From positions 7,316,001 through 7,380,000 of the forward strand of contig NC_058146.1 in the NCBI RefSeq assembly GCF_011075055.1: 64,000 nt of DNA. Reading direction: 5' to 3'. The position numbers were made by a program, and so were the translations under genes. The notes under the pieces were generated by a model. The model was not told the origin of the DNA. It saw only the letters and a list, made by a program, of their open reading frames with translations, and did not search any database. Shown here one piece after another: positions 49,376-61,570 of this stretch; position 1 is the stretch's first letter, and each line of letters starts with the position of its first letter. Origin of the DNA: Mangifera indica (taxonomy: Eukaryota > Streptophyta > Magnoliopsida > Sapindales > Anacardiaceae).

Positions 49376-50269
49376 AATAATTGCAAAATACCCCTTATAA
49401 TTTTTTATCAATTTAATTTTTACACACAACTCTAAATTTATTATATAAAACAACACATATAATTGCTTTCTCAATAAAATAATAACAATTGAAGTTATAG
49501 TACGTATAAATACTTCGATATCACGAATTATTTTCTTCTTGCTCGAAATCTTGATCACAAACTTTTTTCTCTCTCTAGAAATCTTTCTCGGATAATGAGT
49601 AAAATTATATATGCTAATAAATACAGAAAGAAATATGGTTTATATAGAATAAAAGAAGGGTAGTTTTTGTATTTTCTTGGATATTTAGGGTATTTTTATT
49701 TAAATATTTTAAAATATGGGTATTTTCGTTTAAACCCCAAAATTGGGGTAAATTTGCTTATTACCCATGAAAAATGGGTAAATTAATTAATTTCCCTTTA
49801 TACAAAGTAATTACAATTAGAACAATATCTTAAATCTATCAAATCCCATAATTTAGGAATTTAATAAAATAAAATCTTGTAAATTAGGAATTTGATAAAA
49901 TCATATATTTATGAGATTCAAAATCATATCATTGACTTTATTCAAACTTAATAATGAAATAATTTCTTTCCTCTTATATGCCCTTAAGGTGGAGCTTTGG
50001 AGGAGATTTTGATCTTGATCTTGAGTATAAGGAAATGTGAGCGTGGAAAAGGTTTGATAAGGGTATTAGCTAGTTGATCTTTGGAGGAGACATGAGATAT
50101 TCTTAAGGCACCATTCTAAATTTGATCTCAAATATAGTGAAAATCAATAGCAACATTTTTCATGTGAAAGTGAAACACCAAATTGGAACAAAGATATGTC
50201 GCACCAATGTTATCACAATAACTCACAAGAGAGGTAGGGACAGTAATACCAAGTTCAATGAATAGGGAA

Positions 50270-53227
50270 CATACCTAACTTAACTCAATAGCAGTGGCAG
50301 TAACATACCTATATTCAGCTTCAGTAGAAAAACAAGCAATTGTGCATTATTCATTAGAGCACTAAGAGATGGGGTTGCGTCCAAGATACATAATATAAAT
50401 ATTAGTAGAGGTAAAAACATCTTTATTACCTGCTTATTCAACAATAGAGAATGCATGGAGAGATAAAGATGTGTCATGATGAATTATAAGGCCATGATTT
50501 ATTATGCCACAAAGATAACATAGTAGTCATTAGATAGCATTCCAATAATCAATGGTGGGACAATGCATAAACTGAGAAAACTTATTTACTACAAAGGCAA
50601 TGCCACGTTATGTAAGTAAGAGATATTGAAGGCTACCAACCATTATGCAATATTCAGTGGGATTTGGTAATGTTATTCCTAAGTGAAGAGTAAGGATTTG
50701 GTTAGTGGCAATTGGTGTTGTGTTAGCCTTAGCAGTGGTCATTTTTGTGTGAGCAAGGAGATCACCAATATAATGTTGTTGAGAAAGAAATAACCTGTTT
50801 AGGTCTGGAGCAACCTTAACACCAAGGAAAAATGAAAGGCCTAAGATCCTTAAGAGAGAATCATTAGGCTAAGTGTTTAATAAAGTGTTGCACTACAATA
50901 TCATTATCACCTATAATAAAATGTCATCAATATAGACAACCAGATATATCATATTACCACCATTGATGTGAACATACATAGATGTGTCAACATGGGAATT
51001 GGTGAAGCCAAAGGTGAAGAAAGTGGCATAACTCATGATACCATTCACAAAGGGGCTTGCTTAAGACCATAAATGGCCTTATGAAGCTTTCAAACATGTG
51101 TAGAATGAAATGATCAATAAACCCTAGAGGTTGTGCCATGTAAACATCTTTAGGTAGATGCCCTTGAAAACTAAGACCAAGAACCAAATGTATAGTAGTA
51201 TGTTTAATTATTGAGCTAAAAGGGTTATGGTAGTTAACTTCGAGGCATTAGTGGAATCTTTGGTAATGAGGTGAGCTTTATACCTGTTAACAAAACCATC
51301 AGGAAGTCATCTAGATTTAAAAATCCACTTACACCCCACTAAGCTCTAGGATTGATATGCATGTATAAGCTTTCATGTCCCATTCCACGTAAGAGCACCA
51401 TACTCTTTAGACATGACCCGATGCCATTTTGGATCTTTGAGAGCTTGGATCATAGTTATGGGTTTAAGGTTAAGATGCAGAGTAAGTTTAGTAATAAGTT
51501 ATAGTTTATATATTGGTTTATGAATAGAATTTTTGGCACGAGTGATTATTGGGTGGGTATTAGTTGAGTTAGATGGTTTTTTCTTTATTAGGTGTTTAGT
51601 GTGAAAGGGGCTTGGATGATCATCATGAGTGGGTTGCTTAATTTGTGGAAAGGGTGCATTAGGCGAAAAAAAAAGGTTATGGTTGATAGATTGGTGTTGG
51701 TAGGTAAGTCGATCGATAGAGGGCAATAGTCAAGTTAAGGGTTAGAGGTTTTACATGAGGGGCCTTTGGTGGTAATTTCGATAGTAGGTTATACGATGAC
51801 AAGATTGACAAGTACAAATACAAGTTGAAGCCAAATGGAAAAAGTTTCAAGTTAGGGATGACTAAGATGACTTGAGAAAAAGGAGAAAGGAAAGATTATT
51901 TCAACAAATTTGACATGAGAAGCAACATAAATTTTAGATATAGTTGGATCAAGATAAAGGTAGGCATTTTGAGTGAGTAACCAAGAAAGACAAATAGAGT
52001 AGAATGATAATCAAGTTTGTGAGATGTATAAGGACAAAGCCATGGGTAGTAAAGACAACCAAAGGCTTGAAGTTTGGAATAGTTTGGTGATGAGCCAGGG
52101 AGCTTCTCATATGGAGATGAAAGTTTGAGAGCGGGTGTGGGTAGATGGTTAATAAGATAGACAATAGTAGAAAAGACATAATTCCAATAAGTATGAGGTA
52201 AAGATACATGTGCAAGGAGTGAAAGACCAGTTTCAATGATGTGTTGATGATGTCGTTTAGAGAAGCCATTGTGCTAAGGTATGTGTGGAAGTGTAATGAG
52301 ATGGAAGATACCATTAGTGGAGAGGAATTTATCAAGAGCTTAATACTCTCCACCATTGTTTGTGTATAGAGAGATAATGGATCTATTGAAATATTTTTCT
52401 ACCAAGGCTTTGAAATGAACAAATACATTATACATGTGTGATTTTTGCTTAAAAGGATAATACCAAATATATTTGGTATAGTGACCAACAAAAATGACAT
52501 AATATTTAAAATCATCCACAAAGTGTATATGAGAGGTTCATAGATTGGAAAAGATAATTTCAAGAGAAGTAGATGAGACAATAGAAGACAAGGTTATGAC
52601 TTTTATTTCAATTACAAGCATTACAACTAGAGGTTTGTGACAATTGACTCGAAATTGGTAAAGAAAATGTAGAAACAATATGTTTTAAAATATTTAATAA
52701 CGAATGCCCTAACTGAGAATGCCACTGGGATGAAGTGGTCTTGACGCTAAAGAAAGCAACTAACGAAGTAAATTTGATAGATGAGATCGGCCACTCATGC
52801 ATGTCATCTTTAATTTGTCCCTTTAAAAGGATTGTTCCTTTGCATTGGTGTTTTACATGAAAAGAAGTGGGTAAGAATTCAATAGAAGTATTATTAGAGT
52901 TACAAGATTGATAAATAAATATAAGATTCTTTTTCATGTTAGGAACACAAAGATTATTATTTAGAGTAAATGTACAAGAAATGGTAAAAAAAGAAGTGAA
53001 ACCAAATAGGTTATAAGGAGACTTATGCCATCTCTGATCATGATGTCATCAAAGCCAACATAAAGAGTATGAAGAAAGAGATTAATCAGGTTGGTTGTGA
53101 CATGATGAAAGACCCCACTATCAAGAAGCCAAGTGAGGTTTTTAGTGGTAGTAGTAACAGTGTAGTATACTAAGGGTTGCCAAAATGTTAAGGGATGTGG
53201 TGCCAAAAGAAAGGGAGCTACAAGATG
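50270..53227 (-). pseudogene. copia pol: protease, integrase, reverse transcriptase, RNase H (decayed)
   Basis: In minus-strand order: protease near 53170–53050 (NLTWLLDSG, then HHVTTNL); gag-pre-integrase 52937–52608 (NSNNTSIEFLPTSF, SSQWHSQLGHSLLNILKHIV, SCNAC); integrase about 52580–51880, spread over two frames (HNGFS-type and YLINHLPTP-type strings); then ITRAKNSIHKP near 51540. Reverse transcriptase is at 51187–50987 (PKDVYMAQPLGFIDH, then an LSKPLCEWYHEL stretch equivalent to GLKQAPRAWYHEL). RNase H is near 50480–50270, in shifted frames. Many frameshifts and stops are present. Confidence 0.8.
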
Positions 53228-53715
53228 TAAGGATGACATCAGGGAAGAGAGGGGAGAGACGGGGTGAGGATCTCAATCCCCATCCCTATCCCTATTACGG
53301 GGATGAAAATGATTTCCCGTTCCCTCTCTACAAAGAAAAATCCTCTCCCTGTACCTATAAGAAAAAACCTTTTTATCATATTTTCTAAACACAATATAAA
53401 TATATTAAATAACAAAATTAAGTAAAATTAAAACTAACTCATTATTTCAAATATCACAAATATAGTATATTAACCACTTTAATATGCATAACAAAAATCT
53501 AAATAAATTTGAAAAAACATAAATAATCTAAAACTATAAAGATATGTTAGTATTTTAAGTAAATACATTTATATAAAAGGATAGGGATGAAGACAGGGAT
53601 GAGCTGAGGCAAGGAAAAGACACATGTATCCTCATCCCCTTCCTCATTTCTATCAGGGAATCTCTTTTTCGTTAAGGTCGGGGCCCTTAAAGTCGGGTCT
53701 AAATTGTCATCTCTA
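53228..53715 (-). mobile_element. hAT deletion derivative inserted in the copia element
   Basis: Ends TAAGGATGACATCAGGGA and the complement TAGAGATGACAATTTAGACC match the two ends of the hAT element at 23464–26888, in reverse orientation. Subterminal GC-rich blocks also match (GGGGAT clusters; AAGGTCGGGGCCC). Flanking 8-mers ACAAGATG and GTAAGATG match 6 of 8. The interior is 488 bp with no transposase. Confidence 0.7.
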
Positions 53716-54731
53716 GTAAGATGGTAGACTTGGTTAGATGAAACATGGAAAAGGCAGAATGTGAGGCACTTTTTAATAGTGTGACCTTAGACACCACAAG
53801 TTTGATAGTGGTCAAGATAAGGTTTGGGTTGTGGATGATCTCCTTGTAGTGTAGTGACTTGCGACCCTGTGTTGGAATACATAGGGGATTGAGGGCTTGG
53901 TTGAGATGATAGGCTTCAAGGCTTGTGCTGGTGGGCAATTGGATTAATAGAGGTTGGAAGATAGAGTGGTGATGCTTATGCTTAGCATAGAGAAGCTTCT
54001 TTGTCGATGAACTTTTCATGGAGTTTTTCAAAATCGATAAGGGTTTCACAAGTGCTAACTACCTCAATAATGGCTTTATAATTCTCACTGAGACCATCAA
54101 GAATCTTGTTTGTGAGATCTTCCTTATTAATTGGCTTCCTTAGAATAACCAGTTCATCAATGTAACTGTTAATAAATTCATTGTATTTAGAGATTCCTTG
54201 AGATCCCTAGACATAATTTTTGAGTTGTTCTTTTAATTACTTTATGTGACCTTTAGAGGATTTAGCATATGTATTTGCAAGTGTGGTCCATGTTTTTTTA
54301 AAGGAAATGGTTCTAACAAGAAGAAGAAGAAAATAAGCTAAAAGATAACCAATTAGAGCACTAAAGATAAGTCAATCCTGACATTTCCATATGGTGTAAG
54401 CACGATTTGGTGAGGTGGTACAATTGTTGTTAATGGTGGGCAAGGAACATGTATGAGTCCCATTAACAAAACCTTTTAGATCATACCCTTTAAGGAGAGC
54501 ATACACTTAAATTTTCCATAGAACATAATTGTTGGGAGTGAGTTTAATAATATAGAGGGACGATTAGGTTGTTCTTGGGCTTTTGGAATTGTGGTATGAA
54601 AAGTTGTAGTAAAGGAGATATCTTATGAAACCATTGGTGAGCAAAGTTAAGATGAGCTTTCAGAATATTAAGGTGCTGATGGTTGAATGGATAAAGAGAT
54701 ACAAAAAAAGGAAAAGGCCTAGGAGAAAAGT
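53716..54731 (-). pseudogene. copia gag region (decayed)
   Basis: Minus-strand frames here (for example 54049–53699, with SSTKKLLYAKHKHHHSIFQP) lie between the 5' LTR and protease, where gag belongs. The positions corresponding to a CCHC knuckle near 53790 are in another frame. No continuous gag frame survives. Confidence 0.55.
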
Positions 54732-54909
54732 TGTAATACCATAAATAGTTTAAGAAATTATAAAATAATTATTTTTATTTTTCATTGATATCAATAGGTT
54801 ATGTATATGCAAAGTAATTACAATTATAATTATATCCTAAATCTATCAAATCTCATAATTTAGGAATTTGATAAAATCAAATATTTATGAGAATCAAAAT
54901 TATATCATT

Positions 54910-55295
54910 GACTTTATTCAAACTTAATAATGAAATAATTTCTTCCCTCTTATACATGCTTCGTGTGGATATTGAGGTATGACCTTATGCTTAAGATTCA
55001 TGTGGATATTGACACATGCATAAACACTTAAAATCATAACCTCCCTAAGCTTATTATCTTAGTTTAAGTTCTTTAAACACATAAATTCTAGTATTTTACA
55101 TAGACTTTATTCAAACTTAATAATGAAATAATTTCTTCCCTCTTATACGTGCTTTGTGTGGATATTGAGGTATGACCCTATGCTTGAGATTCATATGGAT
55201 ATCAAGGTATGCGATAAACACTTAAAATCATAACCTCCCAAAGCTCGTTATCTAAGTTTGAATTATTTAAACACTTAAATCCTAGTATTTATATT
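54910..55295. repeat. 193-bp tandem duplication across the copia LTR/flank junction
   Basis: GACTTTATTCAAACTTAATA starts at 54910 and again at 55103. Each copy holds the last 47 bp of the copia LTR followed by flanking LTR-like sequence (TGTGGATATTGAGGTATGACC). The copies differ at a dozen or more sites. Confidence 0.75.
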
Positions 55296-56429
55296 TTAAA
55301 GTTATTATTCTCTTTTATTCCTATCTATTAATCATGAGAAGGTATATGTCAAAATCCTTTAGTACTCGTGGCAAATGTAATAAAGTGCAACAAGTACTTA
55401 AAATCATAAGTTCATTAATTGTACCACATCACAATGACTGATTTTGCAACGTTCTTTGTATAGCTCTCTTTCATGAAAGTAATATATTGGTTAGGAAATC
55501 AAAGCAAAGCCACAAGGAACATATCCTCGATCTTTTCCTCAATTTGACCTATTGTCTTGACTTTTGAATTTGAATTTTAAATATAACAAATAAGAATATA
55601 ACTCATTCCTTTCATCCTATAAATATAAAAGATCAACCAAGGAAAAAAGGTGACGAAAAGATTTAAAAAAAAAAAAAGGTAAGCAGAAAATCAAATAGTA
55701 AATCAAATTTATAGACCTAAGTTAGGTAAAGAGGCTCTTATAAAGATCTAGCTATTCTACTTAGGTTTCTTCATCTAAATTCAAGTTTTTCTCAGGTTAT
55801 CTCTTTTGCAATTTTCATTTACACTTTGTTTGAATACTCTCTTGGAGTTACTAATAACATAACCGTTGACACTGACTCATAACAAGTTAGTCAAACCACG
55901 TTTAAAAACCTTTACATGTGCAATGCTCTATGCATTCAATTTATCCCACAATGTAGTTGACTAATCGATCCTCATTGCCACCAGCGTAGCCTGCTTTATG
56001 CATGACTCTAAATTACATACATCATTTAGCGATAAATCTATATACATAAGGATGATTATGAAGATTAGAGTAGTGTCATTATTCTTGACCATTCATTCAA
56101 TTAATAAATGGGTTATGATAGAGGTGGCAAAGGTGTTAGGCCAACCTGAGACCAGGTTAAGGCCAACTCTTTTTAGCTTGGCCTGCTAAACCCATGGGTT
56201 AGTTGAATTGTGTTGTGGGGTGGCCTATCACTATGTAAGCCATTTAAAAAAAATATAAATTAAATAATAATTAAAATATAAAAAAATTATATATTTTTTA
56301 TAAAAAAATGGAAATTTTAGAGATAAAAAAATAAGTTCGGTTTTTTTGGATTAATCTTAGTCATGTGAGACAACCAAAATTTAAGTTTGGTTAGATAGAA
56401 GTTAATATTTGAATTTTTATTTATAATAG
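55296..56429. other. Intergenic, no gene seen
   Basis: Contains an inverse partial copy of the tandem unit that follows (about 56355–56395, complementary to 56535–56580) and a GGCC-rich segment at 56120–56235 related to 59480–59640. No coding sequence was recognised. Confidence 0.4.
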
Positions 56430-56916
56430 GTGAAAGAAGTTGTTAAAGTGTCCCACATCTAAATAATACAATCCAGTAACTTCCTTCACGTACTATATGT
56501 AAAGGCTAAACAAAGTATAAGTTTCAACCAAACTTAAATTTTGGTTGTCTCATATAGGTGAGAATGATCATGAGAACTTAATTTATCTATTATAAATAAG
56601 TTTGTCTTATTAAAACTTATTTAATAAAAAAATTATTTTTTATTCAAATTAACAAGGCAACTTGATAATTATAGTGGGTGAAGGAAGTTGTTAAAGTGTC
56701 CCACATCTAAAGAGTACAATCCAACAACTTCTTTCACACACTATATATAAATATTAAACAAAGTATAAGTTTCAACCGAACTCAAATTTTTATTGTCTTA
56801 CATAAGTGAGATTGATCATAAGAACTTAATTTATCCATCATAAATAAATTTGTCTTATTAAAAATTATTTAATAAAAAAGTATTTTTCATTCAAATTAAT
56901 GAGTTGACTAAGTAAT
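56430..56916. repeat. Tandem pair of about 255-bp units
   Basis: GTTGTTAAAGTGTCCCACATC occurs at about 56438 and 56692 with colinear sequence between (CTATATGTAAA / CTATATATAAA TATA-like box, AGTATAAGTTTCAACC, AATAAATTTGTCTTATTAAAA). The TCCCACATC word plus a downstream TATA box suggests TRIM-like LTRs, but no primer site or purine tract was seen. The second unit is cut by the LTR at 56917. Confidence 0.6.
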
Positions 56917-59457
56917 TGTAATACCCACAGGTAAGTCCAAGGGCATTTCAATCTTTTTTCTAGTTTTAGATTAAGTGATTAATGATTTTCAAGGGTACGC
57001 GCTCATGTATGGAGGCACACACAACCATGTATGGTTAACAGAAACTCAAATTAGTGAATCAAATTGTGACTGTGACCAAATAAAAGGTTGCCTTTGTTAT
57101 GCAACTAGATACATAAAAGCACGATAACCCTAATTCTTTCATATTAATTTATAGCCACAAAAAGAAAGAGTGAGAGAGAAAAAAGTAATTTCATCTCTTC
57201 AGGAGTCATTACCGATCACCGAAATCACCATAGTCGTGCAAGGGCAAAGCTTTCGTTAGAATCCAAGTAAGCGGTGTGACTTCCCTTGTTTGATCATGAA
57301 ATCTTAGAAGTTTTTGTTGTTATACACATGATCTAGGATTGTTTAGACATAATAGTGATGATTTATGTGATGTATTTGATTTTGTTTGCAATCATGATGA
57401 CTTATATGTATGCCTAGTCTTTTGAGTGTATGAAATTGGTAAAAATTAAGGTTTATATTCATATGAGTTGTAATGTGGGCGTATGTCCTTGCATGTGTGT
57501 GATGGATGTTAAGAGATTAGGTGCAAAATAGACTGTTTGATTGATGTATACATATTAAAGAATAGTAACAACATGATTATGGCATAGATGTAATGTATGT
57601 TAGCTTAATAATATGATAATGCCCTAGAAGTGATCATGTATAAATTGTCTTACATGTTATACCTGTTTAGGACTCTTTAGAGACATGGCCGGAATTGGTT
57701 CGTGTGGTTTTAGTGCTTATGTTACATTCGTACAATGTAAAAACCCTTAGGACATGATATTCAGATCGTGACACATAACCGTGTATAGTCTTATACACGC
57801 CTGTGTGTCATTCCAAAAATTTCAAAAGTCCGAGAATCTTGTGCTTGTTCTGAGGGAAAGTATGCATAATCTTGTGATATAGGACATACGCTCATGTATA
57901 ACTTTCCAAAAGTGGACGACGTGTAGCAAGACACTTAGTAGATATATATAGATCCTTGTACACAAGGGTGTGTCCAAGGTGACTCCTCGTGTGCACCTAT
58001 TCTATGCACAATCGTGTGATAAGTGCCACACGCTCATGTATATGAGTTAAGGGGTACACAGGCATGGATAAAAAGGAACACGATTGTATACCCATAGACA
58101 GAGACAAAAGATAATTATACCCCATAGAACGTGTGCATAAAAAGGGAGAGTTAAGTAAGAAGAATAAAGAGCCATCAAAAGATAAATAATTCAAGAAAGG
58201 CATAAATTAGATGTCCGACTAAGTGGACGATGACACAAACTCGTACTGAGTTGAATCCAAATCAAAAGTCAACAACCTTAAAGCTGGTGTCACACATTTT
58301 GATAGTCACCAATTATATGCGTAAATACGATAATGGTAAAAGCGATAAGGTCAAATACCCATGAGATGCATCATGCACTCAGCACTAAGACGCATAACCA
58401 CCTAGTTTAGTTCAAGTGAACATGATAAAGATGTGACTTTTAGATATTTCAACACTTGATTAGCAGGATGCACCACATACGCACACAAGATAGAGACCAT
58501 CTTCAGATGGTTAATCAACAATTTTGATCAACTTATGTGGTAAAGGAATGAGTTGGTATCAGACATTTCCTCCTGTGATCAGGGTATCCTAGTTAGTTAG
58601 CCCAATAGGCTATTGACATGTGTGTAAGGCACACCAATATCTTTCACCAGGGTATTAGAGATGCTGATTCCAGTTGAGTCATCCCAGTTTTTCGTGGATG
58701 ATCCATGTCAAGGCATCGAGGTTCTATAGTATGATTATATTCAACCTACAAATGAAACACAAATTTTAGCATTAGTTTATTCATATTAGTTGTCATCACT
58801 TACTGAGTTTTACTCATGTGTTTCTTTTGATATGTTCTACAAGTAAAGGTGAATAGCGAGTAAACAGAGGATCTAGTGGTCCAATGAGTATCTATGCAAG
58901 AGAGAAGGACATTTTTGGCACTTTAGCTTTATCAAACTCTTATTTATTAGTGTAATTTTGTTATTATTGCATCGAGGTTCTATAGTATGATTATATTCAA
59001 CCTACAAATGAAACACAAATTTTAGCATTAGTTTATTCATATTAGTTGTCATCACTTACTGAGTTTTACTCATGTGTTTCTTTTGATATGTTTTACAAGT
59101 AAAGGTAAATAGTGAGTAAACAGAGGATCTAGTGGTCCAATGAGTATCTATGCAAGAGAGAAGGACATTTTTGGCACTTTAGCTTTATCAAACTCTTATT
59201 TATTAGTGTAATTTTGTTATTATTATTATTTTTAGAGACAGTGACTCTTGATATTTTATATAGTTGTTTTCATCAATGATTTCCAAATATTTGTCTCTTT
59301 ATGGGTTTTAGTAAATAAAGTGGTTATTTTCATTACATTACCTTTTTGTACGTTTTATATTTATGATCATGTATTAAAGTTTTCAAATAAGTTTAGTTGT
59401 GCATGTCACTTTTGGCATATTCCTATCAAAGATATGTATCTGGAAAGGGATGTTATA
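56917..59457 (+). mobile_element. Probable solo LTR of a Ty3 (Del/Tekay-like) retrotransposon
   Basis: Begins TGTAATACCCACAGGTAAGT and ends GGGATGTTATA, corresponding to the TG..CA termini of large Ty3 LTRs. The flanking pentamers GTAAT and GTAAA match 4 of 5. Inside are repeated ACACGNNCGTGTG-like words (57770–58110). A 256-bp tandem duplication lies at 58713–59227. Related to 13062–15451. No internal retroelement region is attached. Confidence 0.6.
58713..59227. repeat. Recent 256-bp tandem duplication
   Basis: The sequence starting GCATCGAGGTTCTATAGTAT occurs at 58713 and again at 58969. I count three differences over 256 bp (C/T, G/A and C/T), all transitions. Confidence 0.85.
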
Positions 59458-59813
59458 GTAAAGACCTGTGAGTCAACTCGTTAAAGGCCTACAGAGGCAC
59501 AACTTAAGATGCCTTGGGTCGTGCTACTGGCCAAAGAGTTTTAACAGGTCGGCTTGGCCTACAAGGCCCGTTATTATACAGGCTTAGGCCTAGGATGATC
59601 CACAAGAATGATAGGATCGTATCGAGGTTGGCTTGACTCAGCTTGACCCACTACAGTGTCTAGGTTATAGAGTATAAGGTGCTTAAATTAAATCCATTCT
59701 TCTAATAGGATGATTTGTTTAAAATAATTTTGTCTTAACATAAATATAATATCATGATTAATAATATTTAAATAATTTAATAAGACTAAAATTACCGTCG
59801 TTAAACATAAAGA

Positions 59814-59999
59814 GTAATATTATATATATCCAGTTATGTGTATATATATTAAATATATAAATGAATACATATTTATATGTGTTATCATATAATTGAGTAT
59901 TATTTTATATTTAATTCAAAATCATTAAATCACATAATAAGATATATCAAATATGTATCTATTTATATACTTAAAATAGTTATACATAGTTTTATTAAA
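59814..59999. repeat. MITE, small foldback family, copy 4
   Basis: Left ATATGTGTTATCATATAATT and right CACATAATAAGATATATCAA surround ATTATTTTATATTTAATTCA. The outer end AGTTATACATAGTTTTATTA matches the outer end of the 49018 copy. Confidence 0.6.
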
Positions 60000-60269
60000 T
60001 TATAAATATTAATTTGTATATTTAAGATATCATTACTTAATTAAATATTATTTTATTTATATTTTAAAATCATATAATACCTATTATTGATACATACAAT
60101 TTTATTAAATTAATAAATAATGCCATAAGTTATGTTGTATAAACTGTGTAAAAGGTTCCTTCACATACAAATATCTAATTATCAACTTTTTATTTACCCG
60201 GTCACGTGAACTAACACAATCATAGAATAATTTAATTGAATTGTAACGTATTTAATTTATTGTATTAAT

Positions 60270-60430
60270 AAAATTATATATTTTTATTTTAAATATATAA
60301 ATAAATATATATTTTATTTTTATTATTATATAATTAAATAATTTTAAATTAAAAATAAAATAATAATTAATAACATAATTATACATATAAGTGTATATTG
60401 TATAATTATTTGTATTTCAATAAAACTGTT
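60270..60430. repeat. MITE, small foldback family, copy 5
   Basis: Diverged copy with ATAAAATTATATATTTTTAT at the left and TACATATAAGTGTATATTGT near the right, around TTTTAAATTAAAAATAAAATAA. The assignment rests on layout and partial word matches. Confidence 0.4.
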
Positions 60431-60590
60431 AATTATAAATAAAAATGATAGGGATTGGATCGGCCCAAACTTTTTTTGGCACGGTTAACAAAAAATGTGG
60501 GCTGTTCTAGGCCCATAGGCTAGGTATAATCAATCATTTTAGAACCGGTCGGACAATGTTTGACAATACAACTCAACCCAATGCCGTGGC

Positions 60591-61570
60591 TGGGTAGAAA
60601 AGCAATAAACGAAATCGTGATCGTACACTCACACTAAGAAGCCTCATATCGACGGCTGAAATAATAGAGTTCGTCAAAGAGAGCATCCGGAGAAGTTTCT
60701 GGAAACAATAGAAAGTATTTATTGCAAAATCGAACAAATCAGAAGAGAAACAAACAGAAACGGCGATTCAGAGCAAACCCTAGGTATCTTGATTCTGAGA
60801 TTATCGTGTTATTCCTATGTTTCTTGTTTGGATTCTAGATAATTATTTAGTAATTTTGATTTTATCTGCTCGTAGATTTTGAGATTTCGCGGTAAAATTT
60901 TGAAATTGATTGGTAGATTTAATTTGAACGTTTGATTGTGGGCTGATTTGTTTATATGATAATTTTGTTTGAAGAAATTGAAATCGATCTTTTTGCGGTA
61001 TTTTTTTGTTATCATTATTCATATATTTAATAACCATTTTTTATATTTATGATCTAGTTTTGTGAATGTAGGTTTCTTTGATTTTAACTATTTGAATTTG
61101 TGAAAGGATGATTGAAATTAGTTGTTTTTCGGTCGAAGTTTTCAATGGTTGAAACTTATTGACTATTGAGCTTTTGGGATTATTTTTGAAACCATATAGA
61201 GGAGTTTTATGGCTGGCAAATGGAAAATTGTTAAATTTAGTATATATTTGACGGGTACCCATCAGCATGTTGCGTTGGAATTTTCATGGAAATTTGTAGA
61301 GCAATTATAATTATCTCTCTCTTTGGGTGTGATGTAAAGAATTTTAAGCCTACTGATGAACAGAAATCAAATCAACTATGCTTTTAATATAACGATTTAA
61401 GCAATTTTGATTATAATTACATTTAACGTGTGTAATGTTGAAAAAATTTCTATATTATTGAAAAAGAAAAAACAAGTAACTGTGTTATTTCTATGCACTT
61501 ATAAGCTGTCATGAGTGTTTTATTTTGCTGATTACAGTTACAGTTATCAAGGGGTTATAGCAGGAGCCAA
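60591..61570 (+). other. 5' leader and 5'UTR intron of the SR-protein gene
   Basis: A non-coding first exon ends at 60783 (AAACCCTAG|GTATCT). The 5'UTR intron runs to the acceptor TTACAG at 61537. The leader is A/G-rich with several AGAA words. A transcription start near 60600–60650 is inferred. Long 5'UTR introns are usual in plant SR genes. Confidence 0.6.

Larger units (their letters stand above)
46777..49796 (-). mobile_element. Mutator-like element (3 kb) inside the copia 3' LTR
   Basis: Ends GGGAAATTAATTAAATTACC and the complement GGGAAATTAATTAATTTACC are flanked by TATATACAC and TTTATACAA, a 9-bp duplication matching 7 of 9. Subterminal sequence TTAAACGAAAATNCCC is shared by both ends. 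It encodes a transposase N-terminal fragment at 48789–48082 and contains an array of short palindromes at 47262–47532. The catalytic DDE region and SWIM finger were not found, so it is a non-autonomous or deleted copy. Confidence 0.7.
46701..54956 (-). mobile_element. Ty1/copia retrotransposon with two later insertions
   Basis: The 5' LTR (minus orientation) is 54956–54732. The 3' LTR is 49985–49797 plus 46776–46701, split by a 3-kb element. LTR identity is visible in ATTTTTCATT.ATATCAAT and GACTTTATTCAAACTTAATAATGAAATAATTTC (matching in both). The polyprotein order on the minus strand is gag, protease, gag-pre-integrase, integrase, reverse transcriptase and RNase H, the copia order. All frames are broken. 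A hAT derivative separates gag from protease. Confidence 0.8.
59458..60590. other. Intergenic before the SR-protein gene, with MITEs
   Basis: 59480–59640 is a GGCCTA/GGCTTGGCC-rich segment of MITE type. 59814–59999 and 60270–60430 are two copies of the small foldback family. The rest is AT-rich. No gene seen. Confidence 0.5.

Noticed and set aside
49211..49435. 74-residue plus-strand open frame with internal repeats
   Set aside because: It is a direct reading of the 54-bp minisatellite with no start context.
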